DNA of 62,674 nucleotides, taken from the NCBI RefSeq assembly GCF_009600885.1, contig NZ_VCLA01000104.1:10894-73567 (forward strand). The letters are read 5' to 3'. Each line of letters starts with the position of its first letter. Positions within the stretch are counted from its first letter, which is position 1. The notes beneath the pieces are model-generated. The model saw only the letters and a list, made by a program, of their open reading frames with translations. It did no database searches and was not told the origin of the DNA. Positions 35,115 to 43,501 of this stretch are shown piece after piece. The position numbers and the translations under genes were made by a program. The stretch is from Streptomyces jumonjinensis (GTDB lineage: Bacteria > Actinomycetota > Actinomycetes > Streptomycetales > Streptomycetaceae).

Positions 35115-35987
35115 TCAGCCCCCCGACTCGCCCGCGTGCGGGCTCAACACACCCGCTCCAACCAGGATGAACAGGAGGATTCCCAGGAGGATGCGGTAGA
35201 TCACGAAGGGCATGAAGCTCTTGGTGGTGATGAACTTCATGAACCAGGCGATGACCGCGTACCCCACGCCGAAGGCGATGACGGTGGCGAAGATCGTGGG
35301 CCCCCAGGAGACATGCCCCTCGCCCGCGTCCTTCAGCTCGTACGCCCCCGAGGCCAGCACCGCCGGGATGGCCAGCAGGAACGAGTAGCGGGCCGCCGCC
35401 TCGCGGGTGTAGCCCATGAGCAGGCCGCCGCTGATGGTCGCTCCGGAGCGGGAGACTCCGGGGATGAGGGCCATCGCCTGGCAGAAGCCGTAGATCAGAC
35501 CGTCCCGGACGCTCAGCTCCTTGAGCGTCTTGCGCTGTTTGACGGCGCGGTGTCTGCCGCCCGACTCGTCGCGGGCGGCCAGCCGGTCGGCGATGCCGAG
35601 GACGACGCCCATGACGATCAGCGTGGTCGCGATGAGCCGCAGATCGCGGAACGGTCCCTCGATCTGGTCCTTGAGCGTGATGCCGAGCACGCCGATCGGA
35701 AGGGAGCCGATGATCACCAGCCAGCCCATCCGGGCGTCGTGGTCGCCGCGCATCCTCTTGTCGGTGAGGGAGCGGAACCAGGCGGACACGATTCTGGTGA
35801 TGTCCTCGCGGAAATAGATCAGCACGGCGGCCTCGGTGCCGATCTGGGTGATCGCGGTGAATGCCGCGCCCGGATCAGGCCATCCGGCGAACGCGGCGGT
35901 GAGCCGCAGATGCGCGCTGGAGGAGATCGGCAGGAATTCGGTCAGCCCCTGGACGAGCCCGAGAATGAATGATTCGAACCACGACAT
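35115..35987 (-). CDS. uppP: Undecaprenyl-diphosphatase (BacA/UppP type)
   Basis: This 290-residue polytopic membrane enzyme dephosphorylates undecaprenyl diphosphate so the lipid carrier of peptidoglycan synthesis can be reused; loss raises bacitracin sensitivity. The two signature regions are LVQGLTEFLPISSSAHLRL near the N-terminus and ALIPGVSRSGATISGGLLMG in the middle. The start MSWFESFILG at 35987 fits the family; the ribosome site is weak. A pair of 11-bp direct repeats 51-72 bp upstream may be an operator. A decayed copy of the 3' end lies directly downstream. Confidence 0.97.
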   Translation of the reverse strand: MSWFESFILGLVQGLTEFLPISSSAHLRLTAAFAGWPDPGAAFTAITQIGTEAAVLIYFREDITRIVSAWFRSLTDKRMRGDHDARMGWLVIIGSLPIGVLGITLKDQIEGPFRDLRLIATTLIVMGVVLGIADRLAARDESGGRHRAVKQRKTLKELSVRDGLIYGFCQAMALIPGVSRSGATISGGLLMGYTREAAARYSFLLAIPAVLASGAYELKDAGEGHVSWGPTIFATVIAFGVGYAVIAWFMKFITTKSFMPFVIYRILLGILLFILVGAGVLSPHAGESGG

Positions 35988-36301
35988 GGAATAACGCGCC
36001 ACCCAAGAAAAGATTCACGTCTGACGGCGCGCAGTGATACCGATCGTGTACCGATCGTGCGCCAGTGTGGAGGAAGAGTAGCGCTCTCCTGTGAACGGGG
36101 AGCGGCGCGTTGGCCGGGGGAGGACGGGCAACCCACCGGGCGATGACGTGCGATGGCACGCCGTGCCGGGCGCGGGCGGCGCGGGGCGGTCGCCGGGCCC
36201 CGGCGGCCCCGTCTCCCCGAGAATCCGGCCGCCGTGGTCCGTTCGTGGGATGTTCGCGGGTCGTTCACCCGGCTGCCCGCCGCCGGGCCGGGGACAGCCC
36301 C
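35988..36301. other. Upstream region of uppP and 3' region of the TVP38 gene
   Basis: Besides the tandem 11-bp repeats, this 314-bp stretch contains a possible hairpin around CGCTCTCC (36086-36112) and GC-rich sequence that likely ends transcription of the TVP38 gene. No gene is supported. Confidence 0.5.
36038..36059. promoter_or_regulatory. Two tandem 11-bp repeats upstream of uppP
   Basis: TACCGATCGTG occurs twice head to tail (36038-36048, 36049-36059); each copy holds the palindrome CGATCG. The 11-bp spacing, one helical turn, places both on the same face of the DNA, 51-72 bp upstream of the uppP start, as for a response-regulator or repressor site. Confidence 0.55.
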
Positions 36302-37009
36302 TCAAGCCCTGCGCAGCCCATGACGTTTACGCCAGGCGACCGCCGCCGCGATCAGACCGGTGATCACGATGAATCCCATCGCGATGAGAAATGCAGGGGA
36401 GGTCGGAGATCCCGCCCGCGCGCCCGCGACCACGTACGCCGCCGTATTGGGAATCGAGCCCACGGCTGTGGCCAGCAGAAACGGCGTATAACCCATACGG
36501 GAGACGGCGGCACAGTAGTTGGCCGCTGCGAAGGGGATTCCGGGGAAGAGACGTATCGCCAGCATCGAACGGAACCCATGGCCGCTCAGCTGGGAATCAG
36601 CGGCGGTCAGCACCCGGCCCCGCAACAGCGGACGCAGCGCGTCCTGCCCGAGCAGCCGTCCGAGGGTGAAGGCGATTCCCGCGCCGAGCACGGTTCCGGC
36701 GAGAGCCGAGACCAGGCCCGCCTGGGAGCCGAAGAGAGCGCCCGCCGCGAGATTCAGTATCGGCCGGGGCACGAAGGCCGCCGTGCACGCGCCGTACGCC
36801 ACCGCGTACAGCAGGACCGCCGCCGCCCCGCCCAGTTGGGCCGTGGGCCAGCCGTCCGAGAGCAGCCGCTGTGGCTCGTACAGCACCACCAGCGTCCCGG
36901 CCGCAGCCAGTACGAACACCAGTAGTGACAGCCGTGACCACGGCGAGAGCAGCACTCTGGTCGCGCGGACGGCGAGACCGGCGGATGGCCTGGAGGCGGG
37001 CTCGAACAT
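36302..37009 (-). CDS. TVP38/TMEM64 (DedA-like VTT) family membrane protein
   Basis: The 235-residue membrane protein has the VTT domain: GACTAAFVPRPILNLAAGAL, FGSQAGLVSALAGTVLGAGI, RLFPGIPFAAANYCAAVSRM and GSIPNTAAYVVAGA. The family is related to DedA and to phospholipid scramblases of eukaryotes; bacterial members influence envelope homeostasis and lipid-carrier recycling. Proximity to uppP makes a role in undecaprenyl phosphate handling attractive but unproven. The ATG at 37009 has no ribosome site; a -10-like TACTCT lies 6 nt upstream, consistent with a leaderless message. Confidence 0.88.
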   Translation of the reverse strand: MFEPASRPSAGLAVRATRVLLSPWSRLSLLVFVLAAAGTLVVLYEPQRLLSDGWPTAQLGGAAAVLLYAVAYGACTAAFVPRPILNLAAGALFGSQAGLVSALAGTVLGAGIAFTLGRLLGQDALRPLLRGRVLTAADSQLSGHGFRSMLAIRLFPGIPFAAANYCAAVSRMGYTPFLLATAVGSIPNTAAYVVAGARAGSPTSPAFLIAMGFIVITGLIAAAVAWRKRHGLRRA

Positions 37010-37457
37010 CCGGGGAGAGTAACCGACAACGGGATGTGATCGCCGTAATGTGCGCCGGACGACCCCCGCCGCACCGTGCCGCCGCACCGCCCCGCACCGT
37101 GCCGCGCACCGTCCGCAGCCTGGCGTGGCACGGGCGCGGAGCCGCCGCGGCGACCATGGCCGGATCGTCCAACTGCCCGACGGCGAAAACCATTCGACGC
37201 CGGAGGTCCCTGCGGCGATCATCTTCCACATGCCCCGGTACGCCGTTCCCGCAGCGCACTCCGCAGTCGCGGACGCGCCGAAGAAGGCTGCCGTTCTCCT
37301 CGCATCGGACCATGTCGCCGCCTTCTGCCCGGCCCGGTCCCACAGCGGCGCGCGAAGCTGACCCTTTCCGGATCGTCCGGCGGGACCCCACAGGGGGAGG
37401 GTCGGCAAGACCCAGGGGTCCTCACACACGTCGTACGACCGATTCCGAGGTAGAACC
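37010..37457. promoter_or_regulatory. Leader and promoter region of tuf3 (no firm gene)
   Basis: This 448-bp region precedes tuf3. Five short complementary boxes lie close to the gene: GACCC at 37370-37374, 37384-37388 and 37409-37413, and GGGTC at 37399-37403 and 37416-37420. They allow alternative, mutually exclusive hairpins, as in an attenuator. A frame at 37050-37361 has moderate codon bias but no ribosome site and no recognisable family; it was not called. Confidence 0.4.
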
Positions 37458-38636
37458 ATGTCCAAGACGGCATTCGTCCGCACCAAACCGCATCTGAACA
37501 TCGGCACCATCGGGCATGTGGACCATGGCAAGACCACCCTGACGGCCGCCATCACCAAGGTCCTCAGCGCGCGCGGCACCAGCGCCTTCGTCCCCTTCGA
37601 CCGGATCGACCGGGCCCCCGAGGAGGCCGCGCGCGGCATCACGATCAACATCGCGCACGTCGAGTACGAGACCGACACCCGCCACTACGCGCACGTCGAC
37701 ATGCCCGGCCACGCCGACTACATCAAGAACATGGTCACCGGGGCCGCACAGCTCGACGGAGCGATTCTCGTCGTCTCCGCGCTCGACGGAGTCATGCCGC
37801 AGACCGCCGAGCACGTCCTGCTCGCCCGCCAGGTCGGCGTCGACCACATCGTCGTCGCGCTGAACAAGGCCGACGCGGGCGACGGAGAGCTGACCGACCT
37901 GGTCGAGCTGGAGATCCGGGAGCTGCTCACCGCCCACGGCTACGGCGGCGACGCCGTGCCCGTCGTCCGGGTCTCCGGGCTCAGGGCGCTGGAGGGAGAC
38001 CCCCGGTGGACCGCCGCGATCGAGGCGCTGCTCGACGCCGTCGACACCTATGTGCCGATCCCGGTCAGATACACGGACGCGCCGTTTCTGCTGTCGGTGG
38101 AGAACGTCCTCACCATCACCGGCCGCGGCACCGTCGTCACCGGCGCGATCGAGCGCGGCGCCGTCCGCGTCGGCGACCAGGTGCAGCTCCTCGGCGCGGA
38201 CGGCGGCCCCCGGGACACCACGGTCACCGGCCTGGAGACCTTCGGCAAGCCGATGGAGTACGCCGAGGCCGGTGACAGCGTCGCCCTGCTGCTGCGCGGC
38301 CTGCCCAGGGACCAGGCCCGGCGCGGACATGTGGTGGCCGCGCCCGGCAGCATCACCCCGGGCCGCCGCTTCACCGCGCGGGTGTACGTGCTCTCCGGCC
38401 GGGAGGGCGGACGTACGACGCCGGTGTCCACCGGCTACCGGCCGCAGTTCTACATCCGCACCGCCGACGTCGTCGGGAACATCGACCTGGGGGAGACGGG
38501 GATCGCCCGGCCGGGTGAGACGGTCACCATGACCGTCGAGCTCGGCCGCGACCTCCCGCTGGAGCCCGGACTCGGCTTCGCCGTCCGCGAGGGCGGCCGT
38601 ACCGTCGGCGCGGGAACCGTGACCGAGCTGCTCTGA
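37458..38636 (+). CDS. tuf3: Elongation factor Tu, divergent EF-Tu3 type
   Basis: The 392-residue GTPase has all G motifs: [32 protein letters not shown] and SGL. Canonical EF-Tu has DCPGH and SAL, and the domain-2 segment VTGRIERG, here VTGAIERG. The C-terminal [14 protein letters not shown] is conserved. It delivers aminoacyl-tRNA to the ribosome in principle. Its divergence and isolation (no rpsL, rpsG or fusA beside it) match tuf3 of other streptomycetes, described as a minor, specially regulated EF-Tu. A GAGGT box precedes the ATG, and a 17-bp perfect hairpin ends the gene. Confidence 0.95.
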   Translation: MSKTAFVRTKPHLNIGTIGHVDHGKTTLTAAITKVLSARGTSAFVPFDRIDRAPEEAARGITINIAHVEYETDTRHYAHVDMPGHADYIKNMVTGAAQLDGAILVVSALDGVMPQTAEHVLLARQVGVDHIVVALNKADAGDGELTDLVELEIRELLTAHGYGGDAVPVVRVSGLRALEGDPRWTAAIEALLDAVDTYVPIPVRYTDAPFLLSVENVLTITGRGTVVTGAIERGAVRVGDQVQLLGADGGPRDTTVTGLETFGKPMEYAEAGDSVALLLRGLPRDQARRGHVVAAPGSITPGRRFTARVYVLSGREGGRTTPVSTGYRPQFYIRTADVVGNIDLGETGIARPGETVTMTVELGRDLPLEPGLGFAVREGGRTVGAGTVTELL

Positions 38637-38670
38637 CGGCGAATCCCGCCCCCCCGCCCGGCGAGGGGGG

Positions 38671-38715
38671 CGGGCCCGGCCCGCCCCCTCGGGACCCCGG
38701 GGCGGGCCGGGCCCG
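38671..38715 (+). terminator. Very strong tuf3 terminator hairpin
   Basis: CGGGCCCGGCCCGCCCC (38671-38687) pairs perfectly over 17 bp with GGGGCGGGCCGGGCCCG (38699-38715). The loop is 11 nt. It lies 34 bp after the tuf3 stop and only 22 bp before the next start codon. Confidence 0.8.
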
Positions 38716-38737
38716 TGCCGCGTACGACAATGGACCC

Positions 38738-39649
38738 GTGGACGAGCCCGTACCCGTGACCAGGCCGATCGATTACGGCACCGCCAAGCTGATGCCCGAC
38801 GTCGACCGGGCGCGGGCCTGGCTGCTGACCGTCGACGGCGCGCCCCAGTCGTATGTCGACCTCGACGCGCCCGCCCATCTGGAATTCGAGTATGTGCGCC
38901 GGCTCGCCCATGTCGTCGACGTCCACACCGCCGACGCCGACGCCCCGCTCGACGTGGTGCACCTCGGCGGCGGCGCGCTGACCCTGCCGCGCTATGTCTC
39001 GGCCACCCGCCCCGGCTCCCGGCAGCACGCCGTCGAGGCCGACCGCCGACTGCTCGCGCTGGTCCTGGCGGAGCTGCCGCTCCCCGACGGCTCCGGCATC
39101 GAGACATACGCCATGGACGCCCGGGACTGGATCGAACAGGCGCCCGCCGACTCGGCCGACATCATCGTCGCCGACGTCTTCGGCGGCATGGACGCCTCCG
39201 AGGGCACGGACGGTCCCGAGAGCGCCGACGGTCCCCGGAGCTCGCGCTCCGCGCGGGTCCCCGCCCGGTTCACCTCGGTCGAGTACGCCCGGGCCGCCGC
39301 CCGGGTGCTGCGCCCCGGCGGGGTCCACGCCGCCAATCTCGCCGACGGCACGCCCTTCGCCTTCGTCCGCTCCCAGCTCGCCACCTTCGCGACGGTCTTC
39401 ACCGAGCTGGCCCTGATCGCCGAACCGGCCGTGCTGCGCGGACGGCGGTTCGGCAATGTGGTGCTGCTCGCCTCGGACGCCCCCCTCGACATCGCGGCCC
39501 TGACCCGCCGTGTCTCCGCCGACCCGTTCCCCGCCCGGGTGGAGCACGGGTCCGCGCTCACCCGGTTCACGGGCGCGGCGGCGCCGGTCACGGACCGGGA
39601 CGCCCAGGGGTCACCCGAGCCGCCCGACGGCTCCTTCGGCATCGGCTGA
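38738..39649 (+). CDS. Spermidine synthase-like SAM-binding protein
   Basis: The 303-residue protein has a Rossmann methyltransferase-like core as in polyamine aminopropyltransferases: LDVVHLGGGALTLPRYVSAT is the SAM/dcSAM loop, then QHAVEADRRLLALVLAELPL, DARDWIEQAPADSADIIVAD and VFGGMDA. The acidic residues match the spermidine-synthase fold, but streptomycete members are usually of unknown substrate. An Asp/Ser/Pro-rich insertion (ASEGTDGPESADGPRSSRSA) lies in the middle. The GTG start is 22 bp from the tuf3 terminator. The last 39 bp overlap the MFS gene on the opposite strand. Confidence 0.82.
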   Translation: MDEPVPVTRPIDYGTAKLMPDVDRARAWLLTVDGAPQSYVDLDAPAHLEFEYVRRLAHVVDVHTADADAPLDVVHLGGGALTLPRYVSATRPGSRQHAVEADRRLLALVLAELPLPDGSGIETYAMDARDWIEQAPADSADIIVADVFGGMDASEGTDGPESADGPRSSRSARVPARFTSVEYARAAARVLRPGGVHAANLADGTPFAFVRSQLATFATVFTELALIAEPAVLRGRRFGNVVLLASDAPLDIAALTRRVSADPFPARVEHGSALTRFTGAAAPVTDRDAQGSPEPPDGSFGIG

Positions 39650-40939
39650 CCCGGCCGGCTCCTTGGCCGGGCCCGCGACGACGTTCCCGGTACGGTGCCT
39701 CAGATTCCGTACGTCGGGCACCAGCAGCACCAGCGCGGTCACCAGCACCACCAGCGCCGCGCACCCCCAGAGCGCCGTACCGCGCCCGAACGCGCTCTCG
39801 GCGGGACCGGCGAGCGCGGTCGCCACCGGCAGCATCGCCGTCGAGCCGAACCAGTCGTACGAGGAGACCCGGGAGAGCTTGTCCTCGGGGATCTCCTGAT
39901 GGAGCGCCGTCATCCAGGTGACGCCGAACACCTCTATCGCCACTCCGCTGAGCAGCATCACCGCCGCGAGCCCTGTCACCGACAGCGGGGCCGCCAGCGC
40001 CGCCGACGGCGCGGCGAGCGGGAAGACGCAGATCGTCCCGGCGAGCAGCAGCCTCCGCGGCTTCCAGCGCATCATCAGCAGCGCGCCGAGCACGGTGCCG
40101 ACGCCGAAGGCGGCGAGGGCCAGCCCCCAGGGGCGTGCCCCGCCCAGCTCGTCCCGGGCGACCAGCGGGCCGTAGACCCCCTCCGTCGCGCCGACGACGG
40201 CCACGACCACCGTGAACTGCACGATGATCGCCCAGAGCCAGGGTCTGCCGGCGACCTCCTGCCAGCCCTCGCGCATATCGGAGAGCAGCCCGCCGCCGGG
40301 CTTCCGGGGCGCGATATGGCCGACGTCGAGAAAGGCGCGGAGCGTGCCCGCGAGGGCGAAGGCCGCCGCGTCCACGGCCAGCACCCAGCCGGGACCCATC
40401 GCCGCGATCATCGCGCCGCCCAGGGCCGCGCCGCCGATGGCCGCGCCGTGCATGGCCATCCGGAAGAGCGCGAAGGCCCGGCTCACCTGCTCCCCGCTGA
40501 CGCTGGAGAGCAGCATGCCCTCGGCGGCGGGGTTGAAGAACGCCTGGCCGGTGCCGCCGAGCGCGGTCAGCAGCATCATCTGCCACAGCTGTGGGTCGCC
40601 GGAGAGCACCAGGACGGCGAAGGCGGCCTGGGAGACGCAGTTGAGGGTGTTGGCGGCGACCATCACCCGGTGTCTGGGCAGCCGGTCGGCGACCGCGCCG
40701 CCGATCAGGAGGAAGAGGACGAGCGGGAGGGTGCGGGCCGCCGCGACCAGCCCCACGTCACCGGCGTCGCCACCGGTCTCGATCACCGCGAACGCCGCCG
40801 CGATCAGCGCGCCATGGCTGCCCAGATTGGTGAAGACGGCGGCGGCGGTCAGCAGGAGGTAGTTGCGGCCCGCCCACTCGGGGCGGTGTACGCGCTGAGG
40901 GCGCGGGGGGCCGGAGGGAGGGGCGGCGGGAGAGGTCAC
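39611..40939 (-). CDS. MFS transporter (enterobactin-exporter-like)
   Basis: The 442-residue membrane protein of about 12 helices has the MFS loop RTLPLVLFLLIGGAVADRLP followed by RHR, and later TLGGTGQ-like and GVTWMTALHQEIPEDKLSRV segments typical of the EntS/MFS_3 group. It likely exports a small molecule by proton exchange. The GTG at 40939 lies 6 nt after a -10 CATAGT with an 18-bp-spaced -35 TTGGCA, so the message should be leaderless from this codon; the TTG upstream in frame is part of the -35. It overlaps the spermidine-synthase-like gene at its 3' end. Confidence 0.88.
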   Translation of the reverse strand: MTSPAAPPSGPPRPQRVHRPEWAGRNYLLLTAAAVFTNLGSHGALIAAAFAVIETGGDAGDVGLVAAARTLPLVLFLLIGGAVADRLPRHRVMVAANTLNCVSQAAFAVLVLSGDPQLWQMMLLTALGGTGQAFFNPAAEGMLLSSVSGEQVSRAFALFRMAMHGAAIGGAALGGAMIAAMGPGWVLAVDAAAFALAGTLRAFLDVGHIAPRKPGGGLLSDMREGWQEVAGRPWLWAIIVQFTVVVAVVGATEGVYGPLVARDELGGARPWGLALAAFGVGTVLGALLMMRWKPRRLLLAGTICVFPLAAPSAALAAPLSVTGLAAVMLLSGVAIEVFGVTWMTALHQEIPEDKLSRVSSYDWFGSTAMLPVATALAGPAESAFGRGTALWGCAALVVLVTALVLLVPDVRNLRHRTGNVVAGPAKEPAGSADAEGAVGRLG

Positions 40940-40945
40940 CTTCGG

Positions 40946-40975
40946 ACTATGCCGCTGTCGCCGCGACTCTGCCAA
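40946..40975 (-). promoter_or_regulatory. Leaderless promoter of the MFS gene
   Basis: On the reverse strand, -35 TTGGCA (40970-40975), an 18-bp spacer and -10 CATAGT (40946-40951) end 6 nt before the GTG start, the spacing expected for a leaderless transcript. Confidence 0.6.
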
Positions 40976-41103
40976 ACGAAATAGGGGGCGGGGAGGGGCT
41001 GATGGGCCGGGTCAACAGCCCACCGGAGCAGGGGTCAAGACCGGGCGCGGGCGAGGGCGCGGGCTCGGTGCCCCGCGCCCGGTGGCCCATGGCTCCTCCC
41101 GCG

Positions 41104-42150
41104 TCAGTCCGCCGGGCCGCTCGTCAGCCGGACCGTGCTCAGAATCCTCTCGATCGTCGCGTCCGGGATCTCGTCCGGCACGCCCTTGGCGGCGTACACG
41201 ACCCAGGTTCTGAACTCTCCCGTGCCGTCCTCGAAGGTGAAGGCGACCGACTTGCCGTCGGTGGCGCACTTCGAGTCCTTCTCCACCCCGACCGCCGTCG
41301 CCGTCGCCATGCTGCCGCGCAGCCCCGACGCGGTGGTGTACGGCTTGGCCCGCGTGGTCCGGACCGTCCCCTTGGGCTCGGTCTGCGCATACGCGCCCCA
41401 CACCCAGACGCCCGCTTCATCAGCGGCGGCGCTCCTGGTGTCCTTGGCGCCCTTGCCGCCCTTGGTCCCGGCCGTCGCCAGCCCCGAGGTCTCCGTCACC
41501 CCGTCCTTGTCGGCGTCGGCGGTGCACCACTCGGGCGTCAGATGCGCCGGGGCCGACATGGTGACCAGGGGAGCGCCGCCGCCCTTCTTCCGGTCCTCGA
41601 TGAAGGTGCTGATGCCGGCGCCCGCGACCGTCCAGGACGCCGGCACATCGAACTGGGTGCCGTGCCTGGGGTTGGTGACGACCTTCCAGCCCGCGATCGT
41701 CGGCTTGCTGTCCTGCACACCGCGCGGATTCTCAGCCGGTGCGGCGGGGGCGTCGCCGGACTGCCCGGAGCCGGAGTGCCCGGAGCCGGACCGCCCGCCG
41801 GATTCGCCCGTACCGGGGACGCCGGCCTCCGACCCCTTGGAGCCGCTGCCGCCGGAGCCGTCCCCGCCGTCGCGGGAGACCACGACCCCGGTGACCACCG
41901 CGGTGGCGACCACGGCGACGGCGGCGACGATCGCGACCAGGGCCGTCTTCCTCCGCTCCGCACGCGGCGACGACTGCGGCGGCACGGCCTGCTGCTCCAC
42001 GGTCGGCCCCGTATACGGGTTCGGCTGCTGGTAGCCCGGCTGAAGGTACGGGTTCGGCTGCTGCGGGCTTCCGTCCCCGGGTCGCCGAGGGCTCCCGTAC
42101 CCCGGCTGCTGCGGGTCCCCGTACCCGGGCTGCTGCTGTCCTGGCCACAT
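41104..42150 (-). CDS. Membrane-anchored protein with Gln/Pro/Tyr-rich cytoplasmic tail, unknown function
   Basis: The 348-residue protein has an N-terminal low-complexity tail rich in Q, P, G and Y (MWPGQQQPGYGDPQQPGYGS), a single membrane helix (TALVAIVAAVAVVATAVVTG), a Gly/Ser linker and an exported domain. The exported part begins GWKVVTNPRHGTQFDVPASW and ends in a tryptophan-containing segment (FRTWVVYAAKGVPDEIPDAT). The layout is common in streptomycetes; the exported domain may be one of the recently numbered DUFs of such proteins. Three cysteines could form disulfides. A weak -10-like TAGGGT lies 8 nt before the ATG, so it may be leaderless. Confidence 0.8.
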   Translation of the reverse strand: MWPGQQQPGYGDPQQPGYGSPRRPGDGSPQQPNPYLQPGYQQPNPYTGPTVEQQAVPPQSSPRAERRKTALVAIVAAVAVVATAVVTGVVVSRDGGDGSGGSGSKGSEAGVPGTGESGGRSGSGHSGSGQSGDAPAAPAENPRGVQDSKPTIAGWKVVTNPRHGTQFDVPASWTVAGAGISTFIEDRKKGGGAPLVTMSAPAHLTPEWCTADADKDGVTETSGLATAGTKGGKGAKDTRSAAADEAGVWVWGAYAQTEPKGTVRTTRAKPYTTASGLRGSMATATAVGVEKDSKCATDGKSVAFTFEDGTGEFRTWVVYAAKGVPDEIPDATIERILSTVRLTSGPAD

Positions 42151-42240
42151 GGCGAGTAACCCTAGGGTGCCCGGTCACAGCCTTCACCGCCGCCCCGTCC
42201 CACACGGCCGTCAGCCTCTCCCGCCGGGATGGTCATCCGA

Positions 42241-42258
42241 CCTACCCGTAGGTAACAT
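42241..42258 (+). promoter_or_regulatory. Palindrome and -10 of the thioesterase gene
   Basis: CCTAC-CC-GTAGG (42241-42252) is an inverted repeat directly followed by -10 TAACAT (42253-42258). The ATG at 42266 begins 7 nt later, so the message is probably leaderless and a repressor at the palindrome could block it. A -35 is poor (TGGTCA, 42230-42235). Confidence 0.45.
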
Positions 42259-42265
42259 CGCGGCC

Positions 42266-42718
42266 ATGAGCGCTGATCAGATGTCCGTGGGCGACATGCT
42301 CGCCGCAACCGTCCCGATGGCAAGAACCCTCAATCTGGAGTTCCTGGAGACCACGGCCGAGCGCGCGGTGCTGCGCCTGCCGGACCAGGCCGACTTCCAC
42401 AACCATGTGGGCGGTCCCCACGCGGGCGCGATGTTCACGCTCGCCGAGTCCGCCAGCGGCGCGATCGTCATCGCCGCCTTCGGCGACCAGATGGGCCGGG
42501 CCGTACCGCTCGCCGTCAAGGCCGAGATCGGCTACAAGAAGCTCGCGATGGGGGAGGTCACGGCGGTCGCCACCCTCGGCCGCCCGATCGCCGACGTGAT
42601 CGCCGAACTCGACCGGGGCGAACGGCCCGAGTTCCCGGTGCACATCGAGATCCAGCGCGCGGACGGCGCGGTGACCGGCGAGATGTCGATCGTCTGGACC
42701 CTGCGCCCCCACTCCTGA
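42266..42718 (+). CDS. PaaI / DUF4442-type hotdog-fold thioesterase-like protein
   Basis: The 150-residue protein has the hotdog pattern VPMARTLNLEFLETTAERAV, LPDQADFHNHVGGPHAGAMF and TLAESASGAIVIAA. The HNHVGGPHAGAMF segment is the usual active-site region for acyl-CoA hydrolysis. The substrate is unknown. The start at 42266 lies 7 nt after a -10-like element, with no ribosome site (leaderless). A gamma carbonic anhydrase gene follows 62 bp downstream in the same direction. Confidence 0.87.
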   Translation: MSADQMSVGDMLAATVPMARTLNLEFLETTAERAVLRLPDQADFHNHVGGPHAGAMFTLAESASGAIVIAAFGDQMGRAVPLAVKAEIGYKKLAMGEVTAVATLGRPIADVIAELDRGERPEFPVHIEIQRADGAVTGEMSIVWTLRPHS

Positions 42719-42780
42719 CCGGCGACTGGATAGGCTGCCCGGCGTGCGCCGCAGGGGGCGTGCGCCGGAAGGGGAGAGCG

Positions 42781-43314
42781 ATGGCGGCAGAGGCATGGAT
42801 CGCGGGCGTCGGCGGCAGGGAACCGGACATCGCCCCCGGAGCCTTCACCGCCCCGACCTCGGTCGTCATCGGCGACGTCACCCTGGCGGAGGGGGCCAGC
42901 GCCTGGTATCACACCGTGCTGCGCGCCGACTGCGGCCCCATCGTCATCGGCGCGGACTCCAACGTCCAGGACAACTGCACGGTCCATGTCGACCCCGGCT
43001 TCCCGGTGACCGTCGGCGAGCGGGTCACCGTCGGGCACAACGCGGTGCTCCACGGCTGCACCGTCGAGGACGACGTACTGATCGGCATGGGCGCCACCGT
43101 CCTCAACGGAGCGCATATCGGAGCAGGTTCACTGGTCGCGGCCCAGGCCCTGGTCCCGCAGGGCATGCGGGTTCCGCCGGGCTCGCTGGTGGCCGGGGTG
43201 CCCGCCAAGGTCAGACGCGAGCTGACCGAGGAGGAGCGCGCGGGCATCGCGCTCAACGCGACCATGTATCTGGAGCTGGTGAAGGCGCACCGCGAGGCGA
43301 CCCCGAAGAGCTGA
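42781..43314 (+). CDS. Gamma carbonic anhydrase family protein
   Basis: The 177-residue left-handed beta-helix protein has hexapeptide repeats and the three zinc histidines: NCTVHVD, then TVGHNAVLHGC. It belongs to the gamma-CA/YrdA group; activity in bacteria is variable and some act only as metal proteins. GGGGAGAG precedes the ATG at 42781. It is in line with the thioesterase-like gene and may be co-transcribed with it. Confidence 0.92.
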   Translation: MAAEAWIAGVGGREPDIAPGAFTAPTSVVIGDVTLAEGASAWYHTVLRADCGPIVIGADSNVQDNCTVHVDPGFPVTVGERVTVGHNAVLHGCTVEDDVLIGMGATVLNGAHIGAGSLVAAQALVPQGMRVPPGSLVAGVPAKVRRELTEEERAGIALNATMYLELVKAHREATPKS

Positions 43315-43501
43315 GCGGGCTCCATCAGGCCGCCGCCGGTGCCGAACCCGGGCCCGGCACCCGGCCCCGGCACCCGGCCTCCGCGCCGGATACACCGCCT
43401 CTCGGAGCTTCGGCAATCACATTCGGCCAAGATCCGTCTGTTCTGGCCGGTGAACGCTCAATACGTTGTGTGCGTCATCCGTCACAGCCGAGGGAGCGCA
43501 C

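Noticed and set aside
37050..37361. 103-codon forward frame upstream of tuf3
   Set aside because: Third-position GC is only moderately raised, there is no ribosome site and no family match; it may be a decayed gene but cannot be supported.
40940..40975. TTG start for the MFS gene 12 codons upstream
   Set aside because: The TTG is better explained as part of a -35 TTGGCA with an 18-bp-spaced -10, leaving a leaderless GTG at 40939.
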